Shown here piece by piece: positions 10,486-21,600 of a stretch of DNA of 64,000 bases (its first letter is position 1; each line of letters begins with the position of its first letter). The stretch is from NCBI GenBank assembly GCA_037953625.1, contig CM075655.1, positions 10,434,001 to 10,498,000 of the forward strand, written 5' to 3'. A program made the position numbers and the translations under genes. The notes under the pieces were generated by a model. The model did not search any database. It saw only the letters and a program-made list of their open reading frames with translations, and had not been told where the DNA came from. The DNA is from Crotalaria pallida (taxonomy: Eukaryota; Streptophyta; Magnoliopsida; Fabales; Fabaceae).

Positions 10486-10765
10486 TATTTGGCTTAAAAC
10501 TCGAGTATTTCGTGGTGCACCAGAGTGAAAATTGGCGCACCAACTTGGGAATCAGATTGAACACTCGAGTAATGAATGAACTACTCGAGTATTCTGGGTG
10601 ATGGAATACTCGAGTATCTCATGAATTACTCGAGTATATTTATGAAGATCTGAAACCCTAAATCTCTGAAAAGACATGAACGACTCGAGTATAAATATGG
10701 ACAACTCGAGTAGAATCTGGAAAATGATAAACTACTCGAGTATTTTGAAAAAAACTCGAGTATTT
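10486..10765 (+). repeat. cluster of ten ACTCGAGT palindromes
   Basis: Ten perfect ACTCGAGT sites in 280 bp of otherwise unrelated sequence, most followed by ATT or ATC. They lie inside the intron-like interval, downstream of the presumed promoter, unlike the first pair. Confidence 0.85.
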
Positions 10766-11004
10766 TTAGTCAGATACTCAAAAATACCATTTTCAATCCT
10801 AAGTCATTTTGTAACTCTTAGAGGACAATAAACCAAGTGATCCTGGACTTAGAGGAAATTGATTGACGCTATGATGTTTTCATTTGAATAATGATACCTT
10901 GCTCGGGAGGCACGTAATGTATTAATAAAAGGATAAAACATCAATCAATCTCTTTTAAGTAAGGTAATGCATTCATTCTGGAGTTTGGTTGGTAGGACGT
11001 ATAT

Positions 11005-11236
11005 CATGTTTTTGGTAAACATGTGGAGGGCCTCTGGGAGTGCCAATACGCTTGCTTGATGACACGTCGTTGACGTGGTCGGCTGAGGAAATGCCGATAT
11101 GGTTATACCGTTTGGATGACGGTCCGTTTGGATGACGGGATATGCTCGGGTGGCATGGATACCAAGCTTGTCGAGTACATTCTAGGTGAATGTACGAATT
11201 GTTGTATACCTAGGAATACAACGCACTGTTGAGTGC
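11005..11236 (+). repeat. chain of short hairpins with unrelated arms
   Basis: Consecutive inverted pairs: CATGTTT/AAACATG (11005-11023), CACGTC/GACGTG (11063-11077), CGGC/GCCG (11080-11096), CGATAT/ATACCG with one mismatch (11095-11110), CCGT/ACGG twice (11108-11122 and 11124-11138), ATGC/GCAT (11142-11156), GTACATT/AATGTAC (11175-11195), GTTGTAT/ATACAAC (11201-11222) and GCACT/AGTGC (11223-11236). Several loops resemble TTGGATG, TCGGGTG or CTAGGTG, suggesting an old tandem repeat whose arms diverged while staying paired. Confidence 0.7.
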
Positions 11237-11493
11237 TGGGTTGTCAGGGATGGACGTCAGAGAGTGACATAGTATGATGGAGATAGGCTTGAGAGCTAAA
11301 GTCATGCATCATGCCACTCATTTAAATTAATTGTGATAAATGAAATAAGTGTGAGCATCCTACGTGCATCCATTAACTGCTAAGTGTTATATGTGATAGT
11401 TGTTAATTGATGCATATTACATATTCATATTGCACAATTTATTCTCTATTGATTATGTGTATAGAATTGCTTACCCCTATGCCCTTGTAGGTG

Positions 11494-11964
11494 ATGTCTC
11501 GTTACATTGCTTGCATCGAGATCCGGCCACTTCCTAGTGGCACATGGATCTATGAGGACCATCGCGCGGTGTTCGAGGGTGAGGTAGAGATTACCTTCTA
11601 CCACCCGAACCCGTTGATCCGATTCCGTCCTCGTAGATTTAGGATTCCCATCATATACACTATGCATGTACCCCCGTTTTACACTTACCATGGACCACCT
11701 CCCACGCGACCAGCTCGCTCTTACCATAGTTTTCGTTTTCGACCTACCCGCTCTCACCCTTTTACTTCGAGAGTCGTCCGCGAGGAGACTCCCCCTTCTG
11801 ATCCGAGGAGCCCAGTCAGGGTTTCACCATCCCCTGACCCGGTACCCAGTGGTAGGGTACACTCTCCCTTGGACGAGATCGAGGAGGATCCGGTGGAGGA
11901 CGAGAGTGGGAGCGAGCCTGTCGTGCATTCTACTGGGAGTGACTGGAGGGACGATGATCCCTAG
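11494..11964 (+). CDS. LTR-encoded ORF, 156 aa, function unknown
   Basis: The frame opens at an ATG four bases after the acceptor-like TTGTAG. I do not recognise the protein. Residues 1-55 (from MSRYIACIEIRPLPSG, later WIYEDHRAVFEGEVEITFYH) look like a compact beta-rich segment. Residues 56-95 are rich in Pro, Arg and aromatics with PPPTRPARS. Residues 96-156 are Ser/Pro-rich, then acidic (DEIEEDPVEDESGSE), ending DWRDDDP. There is no signal peptide, membrane segment, zinc knuckle or Gag/Pol motif. The frame is more GC-rich than its flanks and uncut by stops, in contrast to the decayed gag of the surrounding element. It may be an accessory protein of the LTR family or a chance frame; conservation in other copies would decide. 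Confidence 0.4.
   Translation: MSRYIACIEIRPLPSGTWIYEDHRAVFEGEVEITFYHPNPLIRFRPRRFRIPIIYTMHVPPFYTYHGPPPTRPARSYHSFRFRPTRSHPFTSRVVREETPPSDPRSPVRVSPSPDPVPSGRVHSPLDEIEEDPVEDESGSEPVVHSTGSDWRDDDP
11526..11541 (+). repeat. hairpin just after the acceptor of the nested LTR
   Basis: GCCACT/AGTGGC with a TCCT loop, 35 bp after the acceptor and inside the ORF. G1 and B also place a hairpin shortly after the acceptor, with other arm sequences. Confidence 0.5.
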
Positions 11965-12294
11965 GTATATACATATGGTATGTGATGAGGATCAGTGGGT
12001 TCGATGTGTGGATGCTGTGGAGGAGACTTGCTGCTGCTGCTGTATTGATGATGATGCTACTACCTTACTACCTATGTTTCTTGGAGACTACTGCTATCAC
12101 TACTACTACATCTGATGATGCCAGATCTACGTGACCACCCTTGGAGTTTATGTTTTGGTTATGTACATATATTGTAGATATACTTTTGGAGTACTCTGGG
12201 GGTTTAGATATACTATGATGTAGATCTGTTTATGGGCTTGTAAATGTTGGATCTTGGAGACTTTGATTATGGGACTATGTACTCACTACTCTTC

Positions 12295-12316
12295 ATATAT
12301 ATATATATATATATTG
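12295..12316 (+). repeat. (TA)n microsatellite
   Basis: Pure TA run near the end of the nested LTR. The 750 bp around it, after the ORF stop, is AT-rich with no other feature seen. Confidence 0.9.
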
Positions 12317-12717
12317 AAAACTTATGTTTATCTTACCATTAAATCGCATAGTCCGATAAATTCCGCTTTACTCTGATTTAATCTACTTAAGAGCTCGGCT
12401 ATAAATATTATTTGATGGTATTAGTTTTATCAAACAAAGCATGGGTAACTTTGATTACTTGTATGATACAAAGATGTTTCCAAAGAGCGAATGTTAACCT
12501 ATTTGTAAAAAGGTTTTAGAGATCGCCGAACTCGATACAAATGTTTTGAAATGGTTTAAAGTTTATTCTCCAAGAATTCCAAATGACGATTTGTGCACCC
12601 GCTTTGAAAGAAAATTTTTATTTCGATTATTTTCTTAACACTCACAAGTCCATACATTATCCAAATATGAAGGCTTAATTACTATATTATATTTGGGTAA
12701 TTCGGAAGGGTGTCACA

Positions 12718-13861
12718 GTGAGAAGACTTTAGCAGGATTAGGGTTCTTCTCCCCCTTTGTACTATACTCCCCCTGAAATACTCAATAGATACATTAATAA
12801 TAACAAGGGATTAAATACACATAGACACATAGTCAATTTCTCCCCCTATTTGACATCATCAAAAGTAAGTATGGGATACAAAAGAATTTCTTCCCAATAC
12901 ACAATAAAAAGCAACATGATGTCAAAATGGGATGAAGAAGCAAAAACATGTTTTCAATGCAAATTTTCAAATAATATTTTTCTCCCCCTTTCTAAAAGGT
13001 TTTTCCAAAAATAAACATAACTTGAAAGGAGATGAAAAATGCATCATAAAAACATGTGAATGTTCACTATCACCAAAACTTTAAACTCCTATATGCCATG
13101 ACAAAAAAAATATTGAATTCAACACATATTGTCATATAGCATATATCACATGCACAAGTATCACAAGATAATTAAGATAATAGGAATAGTGATACTTATC
13201 GTAGGTGACCCTTTCTCAAGTAGCAGGAATTGATTGATTTGGAGTTCCTTCTATTTGAATGTCCATCATTAAGCATTTTGAAGGGGCTCTCCTCTTGTTC
13301 AATATATTACGCATCTCCTTTAAGCTACTTGAATGGAGTCATGTCAACCTTTGACATCTTTTCCTTTGTGTCCAATAGTGCATGAATCCTATCCTTAGGA
13401 AAAGGTAGCATAACTAACACTTTTTATCTCACCTACAAAACCACTTGAGAGCATTTCTTTTGGTATCCAAAAAGAATTGGATCCATATAGATTAGTAGCA
13501 CAAGCATAAATAGGCATTTTGATATTTCAAATATTGAAGCACATGAAGAACAGCATAGTCAAATGCACTTAAAAAAATGCTCATGTACACAAATGCATGT
13601 CTTATATCAATATATATATCTAGTATGCCATGACATGACATCAACACATAAAGAGTGTATTCATGTGATAAAAGGAATTTTAAAAAAAAAATTATTTTAA
13701 CATACATGATACAACTCAATATATGGTGAAAAATAATGCAATGCACACACGAAAAAAAAATATAATCATGTGCTTAAAAAGATTTTCAAATAAAGCAAGG
13801 CACACATATTTTATCCAAATAGTAACCATGATAGAAAAGATTTTCAAAAAGATTTCGTCAC
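12718..13861 (-). mobile_element. SIRE-like interior between gag and the nested LTR (non-coding)
   Basis: Starts with the right GTGAG duplication. Four more AGGGGGAG tracts (minus strand) lie at about 12749, 12767, 12840 and 12982, so this is the 3' non-coding part of the element. The join between this part and gag, somewhere around 13000-13860, is where pol was lost. The 13492-13746 open frame is AT-driven and shows no domain. Confidence 0.65.
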
Positions 13862-15415
13862 TCATGATACACCTTGGTATGTGCAAAAGATAGAGTAATC
13901 CAGATATACCTTTGTGTAGTTGTTGTTATAGGTGGAATGATAATTTGATACCTTGGACTTGTTGATCAAGGAGGCGTTTGTCCTTACCCATTGCTTCTTG
14001 CTTAAGGTCCTAGACCATTTGATTTCACTTTTAGACAAGTGATGAGAAGCTTTGGTTGGGAGCATCTTCCTCCTTTGACCATTCCATCTATTTCTTGTCC
14101 TCTTAAACATCACCCTTGATAGTTTATCCTTTTCTCTTCCACTTGATTCATCCTTAGGCTTGTTTCGATTCTCAACCCATATACTTATTGTCCTCTTAGG
14201 TACACCCCTTAAGAATTTCTGTTTACCACTTAGTTCTTCCTTTTGTTTAGATTTCTGCACTTTTAAAACACTAGAAGAACACTTTGGTACCCATTTCAAC
14301 TTGGGTCCTATGGGGTTAGTCTTAGGTTCCTTAGAAGCCTTTGGAACCCATTGCAAATTATTTCTCAAGTTAAAATTTTTGAGATATAAACATAAATGAG
14401 AAATATGTCCTAAAAAACCACAATAATTGCAAATAATGGGTTTGGATGTAGATTTGACTTTTTCAAAAAGATTTTCATGAAACTTGGAATTTTTGTCATG
14501 ATAGTGAAAAATACTATTGTCAACAGCTTCACTTGATTTTTATATATCAATATCATTTTCAATTTCACTTTCAAGTAAAGAAGTTGAGCAAATAGATTTT
14601 TCAATATCATCACACTCAACAAATACGTTCTCAACATGATTTTCAAGATTTATGCATTTTTCAAAAATGGTTGAGAAACTATTTTCCAAAAACATCTCTT
14701 TATCAAAAATATCTCCATTTTTCAAAATATTGATTTCATTTTCAATTAGAGATAATTTTTGTAAAGAGTCCAAGTTTCTATTTTCCAAATGTGTCAAATC
14801 ATCATGTAACTCATTAAATGAATATTGCAGAAATTTAGAACATAAATTATTTTGAATTACCTCGTATTCCTCATGGGCCAAGTGTTCGGATGTTTCATTT
14901 TCATCTTCCATTGATTCCTCATCCGAAGAGCTTGATTCCTCCATTGAGTCCATGAAGCTTTCAAATAATCTTTCAAGATCATCGTCATCGTACATTGAAC
15001 TACTCCCCACGCTTTCAATATCATCATATTCTTGTTCCAGGGAGTTAGTTCTTTCATGCTCCAAATCACTTTCATCTTTCTCCTTATTCCTGTGGACACT
15101 TACACTTTCAACAAGATCATTAGTAGCATAGTGTGTATTCAAAGTGTCCCACATATTCTTCGCATTCAAACAATTTTCAATAATAGCATATGCATCAACA
15201 TTCAAAGAATTTTTCAAAATATGCATTGCTTGAAAATTCAAGGAAGAAGATTTTTTGTCAAAATCATTTAAAACATGTTTTTGATCAAAACCATTAAGAA
15301 CAACATGGCATAAACGAAAACTAATAGATTGTAAAAATATTTTCATTCTCGCACTCCAATAATGAAAATTATTTCCATCAAAAAATGGTGCTTCATCGAA
15401 TGAAAATCCCTCCAT
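13862..15415 (-). pseudogene. gag: gag of the SIRE-like copia element, one in-frame stop
   Basis: Capsid protein that packages element RNA. I chose the ATG at 15415, which opens MEGFSFDEAPFFDG; an in-frame ATG 14 codons earlier is less like the family. Seen in order: the copia gag N-terminus with FDGNNFHYWSARMKIFLQSI (about residues 12-31), a shortened UBN2-type part with MWDTLNTHY, a long Ser/Asp/Glu-rich stretch, a CCHC zinc knuckle CNYCGFLGHISHLC (14390-14431, about residues 329-342), and a basic tail with two WVPK motifs. One TAA at 14540-14542 interrupts the frame before the knuckle; everything after it is still in the same frame. The core after MWDTLNTHY is too short for a usual gag, so an internal deletion is likely. 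No pol follows. Confidence 0.8.
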
Positions 15416-15500
15416 ATTAAAAACAATTAAAACTATCCCAACGCTACCAATCTGCAACGGATCTTTAGCTCAGGCTGTTAGGCCTTTACCAGAGCACGAA

Positions 15501-15512
15501 GTTCTGATACCA
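15501..15512 (-). other. primer-binding site of the SIRE-like element
   Basis: On the minus strand TGGTATCAGAAC starts two bases inside the 5' LTR. It matches the complement of the 3' end of initiator tRNA-Met (TGGTATCAGAGC) with one change. Confidence 0.85.
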
Positions 15513-15514
15513 AT

Positions 15515-17779
15515 TGTTAGAATTATTGTTAGGATTGGCAGCCGACACCCAAGAGGGGGGGTGAATTGGGTGTTTATGAAAACATTGGAAAATATTTTCT
15601 TTAAAACTTTTTCAACAAACTTAAAGAGATTTTGTAGCGGAAAACAATATAATGTTGAAAATCGATTGCGCTTAAGCGAATAATATTAATACTATTATGA
15701 AAAACTAATATGCGCGAATACGAATTAAATAAGAACAACGAAAACCGTTATCGCGCTTATTATTTTAAATTCGCTTAAAATAGATTATTACAAAATAGAT
15801 GTTATGATGCGCAACAAATAAATATAACAACGAAATATAAAAGAGATAGGGATAAAAGGGATTGCACCAGAGATTTTATCCTGGTTCGGCAAACCCGGCC
15901 TACTCCAGTCCCCAAGCGACCCGCTTGAGCTTTTCACTAAACCAAGACGCCACGCGTCCCCAAGTACAACCAGAGCGCCCCGTAAGCTACTAGGAACCTC
16001 CTTTCGCTAGGGACCTAATAAACCAGATAGCCTAACTACTAGGTGCCCCACCGTTCGTCTAGCACTACCCAATACACAAGGGTTCCTCACCCTACAAACA
16101 CGAACGCAGCACGTCCGCACTAGGAGATTCACTCCCTAGTCACTAAGGGTCACACACCCCTTACACAAATAGTTATGGATATGGAGATTGAGTACAACCA
16201 CTATAATGCACTCTTCTTAGTGTAGATACAACAATATGGGCTTCTAACAAAATTGTGTTCTATATAACACTGATACAACAATAACGCTCTAATGGTGCTG
16301 AATTTAAATCACAAGTACTATGGCCAAAATAATTCTTTCTCTTCAAGAAATAATATCAAAGTTTAAGAACTGGTTGAAGGAGAAGAGAAGAGGAGAAGAA
16401 CGTGAAGAGGTTTTTCAAAAATGTTATCAAGAGAGTTATTAGAATGAAAACTTGATTCAAATCCATTTTAAAACAACAAATAACACATGTTTAAAATCAA
16501 AAACAAATCTTAAAGATTTAAGACATAAAACTAAAGATTTGAAAATATTTGAAATTCAAATTTTGAATTTGAAAATAGAATCAAAATCAAATCAAAAATG
16601 ATTTTGGAAATAAATCAAATTTAAAATAAGAATGAAATCAAATCCGGAAATATTCAAAATTGATTTTATGAAATCAAATAAGTAAAATAATATTTTTGAA
16701 ATCAAAATCAAATCAAATAGATTTAAAGAATAAAATAAAATAGAATAAAATCAATTTTGAAATCAGAAACAAATAAAATAGATTTAGGAAATAAATCAAA
16801 GATTTGATTCTTAAAAACAAATAAGGAAATATTTTCAAAAACAAAATCAAATTCGAATTTTGAAAATAAATCAGAATCAATTATGTAAAAACAAATCAGG
16901 AAAGAAATCAAAATGATTCTGACACGTTTTTCAATAAAACTTGAGGTAATCGATTACTTCAAGAAGATAATCGATTATCCCTTTAAAAATAGAAACTTTT
17001 AAATTCTTTTGAAAAACCAGTAATCGATTACAACATAGAATTTAATCGATTACTTCACTTCTGTTTAATATATGATGCAACTGATATAATCGATTATCAC
17101 TGGTCAAATAATCGATTACACAACCTCTGAAAAATATATGATGCAACTCCAGTAATCGATTATCTGTGCCAAGTAATCGATTACTTTCATACAAAAAGTA
17201 ATGGATTAGCCAGGTTCAAATACTCGATTACACTCTCTCTGGATTTTCTATGATGCAACATAAATAATCGATTATCTTGAAAGAGTAATCGATTATCTCT
17301 GTCAAAACTTGTCTTAACAGATTTTCACAATTTAGAGAAATCCAGCTAGAGGTTGTCAAGATATATTTTCACAGTGAATCAATTAAGACATTAAAAATAC
17401 GTTTTTAGAAAAACTCTTTTTGCAATTAAAAACATTTTTCATAAACTAAGTTAAAAACAGATTTTCATGAAAACACATTTTGCAATTAAAACATTTTTCA
17501 CAAAATGTTATTTTCTTCTCCTTAACATGAAAAACTAATTTTGGCCATTAGACACTTGTAATAAAAATTCATTACCTTACAAATTTCCTATGGGCTAGGC
17601 TATACTAAACTTGAACATGAAGCTTGAGCCTTGACTTTAGCCTTGAAGCTTGATGCTTGAACTTGATGCAACTCGATGCTTGAAACTTTGAATCTTGTTT
17701 GTAATCATCAAAACATTATCTTCTAGAATCCTTCTAGCATTACTCTTTACGTCCTTTGGGGAAAGCTTGACTTCCAACA
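15515..17779 (-). mobile_element. 5' LTR of the SIRE-like element
   Basis: 2265 bp, TGTTAGAATT to CTTCCAACA in plus orientation. It carries the second TAATCGATTA cluster (about 16946-17298). The few substitutions against 6663-8900, apart from the 27-bp indel, mean a fairly recent insertion. The right target duplication GTCAG follows at 17780-17784. Confidence 0.9.
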
Positions 17780-17784
17780 GTCAG

Positions 17785-18153
17785 GCCAAAGAAATTTGAC
17801 ACGCATAGGGTTTTCACAAGAAAAGTTTTAGTCAAGAAAGAAGGATTCTAGTCACAGAACAAGATCTCATATCAAGAGTTTAAGGGTCATCACAAACAAA
17901 AAGCGTTTTTATCAAGGATAGGTTTCACAAAAGAAGATTTGAATCGCACGTCACATCCACGACTACATTGATCTCTGCTCCCCGTTTCACGATAGACGAA
18001 AGCTGACATGCCCCACGAAAACATTCGCGTACTCGTAGCGTTCCTATTCTCATCCATCGCTATCTTACGTCTAACGCACACACAGAGACACACAGAAGAG
18101 TATGTATGTCCATGCAGAGGTTACTTAGATTAACCATTGCTTTGATACCATTC
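17785..18153 (-). mobile_element. interior of the LARD-like element, part 2
   Basis: 369 bp continuing the interior broken at 6662. It contains the primer-binding site and untranslated leader. No coding frame of note. Confidence 0.7.
18139..18150 (-). other. primer-binding site of the LARD-like element
   Basis: TGGTATCAAAGC on the minus strand, three bases from the 5' LTR; initiator tRNA-Met type with one change from TGGTATCAGAGC. Confidence 0.8.
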
Positions 18154-18539
18154 TGTAACACCCCGATTCGGCAACTTGAAAACCACATTAACTTAAATTC
18201 AAAGTAGTGAAAATTAGGGCCATTTTTTTTAAACAAGTGTTACACAAGATGAGGACACTTAGGTTTGCAAAATATGGTTACATTTAAACTCATGTCCTCA
18301 CATCACGTAACACCTTTCAAGTTCCAAACCGAGATGTCACAAGACACCGCACTTTGAAACCCGTTTTCCAAAACATCAATCTAAAACTCAGCCCGTTTAC
18401 TTGTTTCAAAACATCAGCGTTAAATAAAACTTTTGCCGGGGTATAGTATGGTAGAGCTAGGTAACTAAGAACTTACAATGGAGTACATTCCGCTCGGGAA
18501 ATTCCTAGCTTCTAGTCATGCTTCCTATTGCTTGCCGTC

Positions 18540-18600
18540 TAACTCCGGACTTTGGCTGATGAAGCCCATCACGCTTCCGCTGCGCCATCTACCCGTTGCA
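18540..18600 (-). ncRNA. initiator-tRNA-Met-like segment inside the LTR
   Basis: On the minus strand 18587-18570 reads TGGCGCAGCGGAAGCGTG, which matches the D-arm and box A of plant initiator tRNA-Met as I know it. It runs on into ATGGGC-TTCATCA-GCC (18569-18554), an anticodon stem with a 7-base loop, T at position 33 and anticodon CAT; the 5-bp stem has one mismatch. The T-arm half is poorly conserved (AGTCC, GGAGTTAGAC), so a working tRNA is unlikely. The element also primes with this tRNA, so capture during reverse transcription is a plausible origin. Confidence 0.55.
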
Positions 18601-21600
18601 ATATCAGCGGTTGCCGATATGACAACAAGGTAGGAGAGAATCAGTGTTCCGAACACTAACGGATTGACCTTGCAGTCTCAGAGTAGAAAGAGGCAGAGGA
18701 TATAACATAACTAAACAAAATACTAAAGAATGCAATTATCATCAACATAAATGTATCTAGCGTGTTATACACATAGCTTGATTCACAACAATAATATAAT
18801 CATCATCATCATCATCATAAACACCATTACATTATTCGAGTTCTCATTCCCAAAATCTTTCTCATGAGCTCTCACAACTGTTCTCAATCCAACTTTCCTC
18901 ATAATTTCCGCACTCATTACTTATTCCAAGAATTCTCTCATCTTATAAATCTTATACGATGCTTGATATCTTTTGATATAATTTAGTCTTTTAAGTTTTA
19001 TCGTTTCGATTAGCACCAATGATGAGGGGGAAAACATCATTCAGCTCACACACGTCTACATCTCTTCGGTCAACCATCCAACCTAGTCGGAAGCAAACAG
19101 GAGTACAGGACCTTTACCACGCGGGCACGACAGCTGTCACACAAACAAATGGCTCCAAACCAGGAGGTCTCAGCCTCAAATCATAATCATATCATTCAAT
19201 CATATAATCAATGCACGCCCTCGGCGGCAAACACAAATGCCCCGTTCCAGTCCCTCTCACTGTTCTCGATTTGCAATCAAGGGGGCGACAGTATATTTCT
19301 AGTTCCGGTGCAGACTTACCACGGCATTAGACCCAGTCCCCACCATATCAGTGCGCCACATGTGGAGTTGTCTGCCTAGAAATGTACTCTAGACTTCTTG
19401 ACGTTTCACTGTCATCGTCCTCCCCTCATGCAATCTCGTCCTAAGTATCCGCAGATACTTATCATTTCTTCCTCTCGACTACTTCGATACGACACTCATA
19501 CCTCACCGCGTTTGTAAATGTCTTTTAAAGTCTTCTAAGGTTTTAGGTTTTAATTATCGGCTTATTCCTAACAGTCGGCTCGTCCTTGGTGCATCCCTTC
19601 AACGAAGCCCAACCACTAAATGCAAACCTTCCCCCTAAATCTCAATGGTCTCAAGCCTCATATCACTTTCTCATTTCACTATCAGGATTCTCAAAACTCA
19701 TTCCAACACCATTCTCATCAACATCATTCACCTATTTTCCTCATCTTTCCAAAACATCTTTCGAAAACACGATTTTGCAAAACGTTTACTTCACAAAACA
19801 TTTTCAGAAAATCTCCTTTCATAAATCCTTTCACAAAACTTTTCCAAAAATAGTGTTTCCAAAAACTTTCCAAAAAATATCATTTTCACAAAAAGCTTTT
19901 CGAACATCTCTTTTCAAAACCCTTTTCAAAACAAATCACATTTTTGGGTGAGTGTTAATGGAGGAGCAAGCTCAACTCAACACTAAGCTTCTTCCCAAAA
20001 ACATGTACGAGGAAACTCATCTTTACTCAACCACATCTCTTTCAACTCTCAACTCTTCATATCTTTTCCAATCTCATTCGCATCACGTTTCATCTCTCTC
20101 TCGCAAACATTCCCATACTTTTTATTATTCTTGACTCATTGCTTATTTCTTTCTCAGTTATTTCTCATACTTCTTATTTATTTCTCTTTTCTCTTTTTCC
20201 ATTTATCTTATTACTCTCACGATTCCATCATCATCGTTTCACTATCCAAACATAATCAGACAATTTCTCAACAAAATAAAGTATGCACAATAAATAAACA
20301 TTTAGTATGCAAACAGGACAGATAAACATGTAGCAAAACATCTACATTGCCTAATTCGCAGTACTCTCGCAATCCGTCTACTCGAATTGCGAGCAACCAC
20401 GTCACGGGACCACAACACTCTCACTCACCTGGATGACGACACATCCGAAACTTTCCAAGATTTCCAGTCGTTAACCTTGCCACGTGTCCTTCGCGTCCGG
20501 CACCTGAACTAAACATTTTTCCCCGTGCGTTAGAAACGATTCGCGTGAATTCTTAATTTCCGTTTTAAAACACTTTGAAATAATTCCCTTTTAAAAAGCA
20601 CATTGCTAATATCCAAAGGGTTTTAAAATCCAAATCAATCTCCAAACAAAAGGGTTTTCAAAACAACTTCCAGAATAATCTCTTTATTATAAAAAAATCA
20701 AATTCTTTTCTCTTAACTTAAAAACATTCTAGTTAAAACCATTGTTCTTAAGCTTTAAAACAGGGTTCAAAAATTCAAGAAAATAGAATTCCAAAACCAC
20801 ATAAAATTGATTCATGAAATTTCTAAACTTCACTACATAGACAAACACTAATTAGAGAATGTCATTTAAAAATTTCCAATTAACTTAAATTGTTTAAGCC
20901 TTACTTTTCAAATGAAACATTTTTTTTTTACAAACAAACTCACAACAGCATTCAATACAATTCCAGTACGTTCAAGCAGCTCAAGGAACAATCATATTTC
21001 AAAGCATTCAAATCATTCACAAACATATACTCAGGAAGTCACATTATCATCAATTAAATTATAATCTTAACTAAATTAATTGAATTACTCTTTGGAAAAT
21101 AATTTAACTTAATCCTTTAATTAATCTTAACAAAACTGAATCATACACATGATTAACAAGTAAATTTTAAAACTAAAAATCATTGAATCAACATTACAAA
21201 AATTCCTTTTTACAAAATCAAATCCATTTATTCATTTTTATTTCCAAAACCAAAAGATACAGAAATCACACATCACATTCACATAGTATTATGCATCCAG
21301 AGACATAGTCCTTTTCATGAAAACAAATGTCCAACCAATTTAAACATGCATGGACCGAATTATACACATAAAATTTGCAAGGATTTAGTGCACAATTAAA
21401 AACATAAAAGCATGGAATTATTTTCTCTCTTTTACTGCTAAACCATGAGCATGCCATAAACAACTTTTAAATTTCATTTTAAGACAAAATCAACAATTTA
21501 AATCATAAACCATCACATCTCTTTTCTTTTAAATTCAAATACTTCATGCATGCACTCTTTGAAATCTTACATTCAAAAACCTCATCATATATGCAACCTA

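Larger units (their letters stand above)
10070..11490 (+). other. intron-like interval in the nested LTR
   Basis: A donor-like AG/GTAAGGGG at 10070 matches the G1 donor. The acceptor-like TTGTAG ends at 11490, four bases before the ATG of the LTR ORF. Another possible donor is CTG/GTAAGC at 9848. Splicing is inferred. Confidence 0.4.
9154..12717 (+). mobile_element. nested gypsy-type solo LTR (3564 bp)
   Basis: Starts TGTAACACCCC, ends GGGTGTCACA, and is flanked by GTGAG at 9149-9153 and 12718-12722. There is no second LTR, primer site, gag or pol, so a solo LTR left by recombination is the simplest reading. Transcription is taken as plus from its ORF, the TATTTAAA box and the donor-to-acceptor order. 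It contains ACTCGAGT palindromes, a chain of hairpins (11005-11236), an ORF (11494-11964) and a TA microsatellite. It shares layout with the G1 and B LTRs but little sequence. Confidence 0.85.
6663..17779 (-). mobile_element. SIRE/Maximus-like Ty1/copia element, gag only, with a nested solo LTR
   Basis: Flanked by GTCAG at 6658-6662 and 17780-17784. The two LTRs are 2238 and 2265 bp, both starting TGTTAGAATT and ending CTTCCAACA. A primer-binding site, a decayed gag and a polypurine tract all read on the minus strand. Without the nested LTR the element is about 7.5 kb with roughly 3 kb of interior. Protease, integrase, reverse transcriptase and RNase H are missing, so it cannot move by itself. 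SIRE/Maximus is inferred from the long LTRs, the gag type and the repeated CTCCCCCT tracts near the 3' end. Confidence 0.85.

Noticed and set aside
14652..14855. Plus-strand frames across 14652-15271
   Set aside because: They are the opposite strand of the recognisable gag frame.
19586..19951. Lys/Phe/Ser-rich frame in the LARD-like LTR
   Set aside because: Built from degenerate TTTTCCAAAA and TTTCACAAA words, a low-complexity effect.
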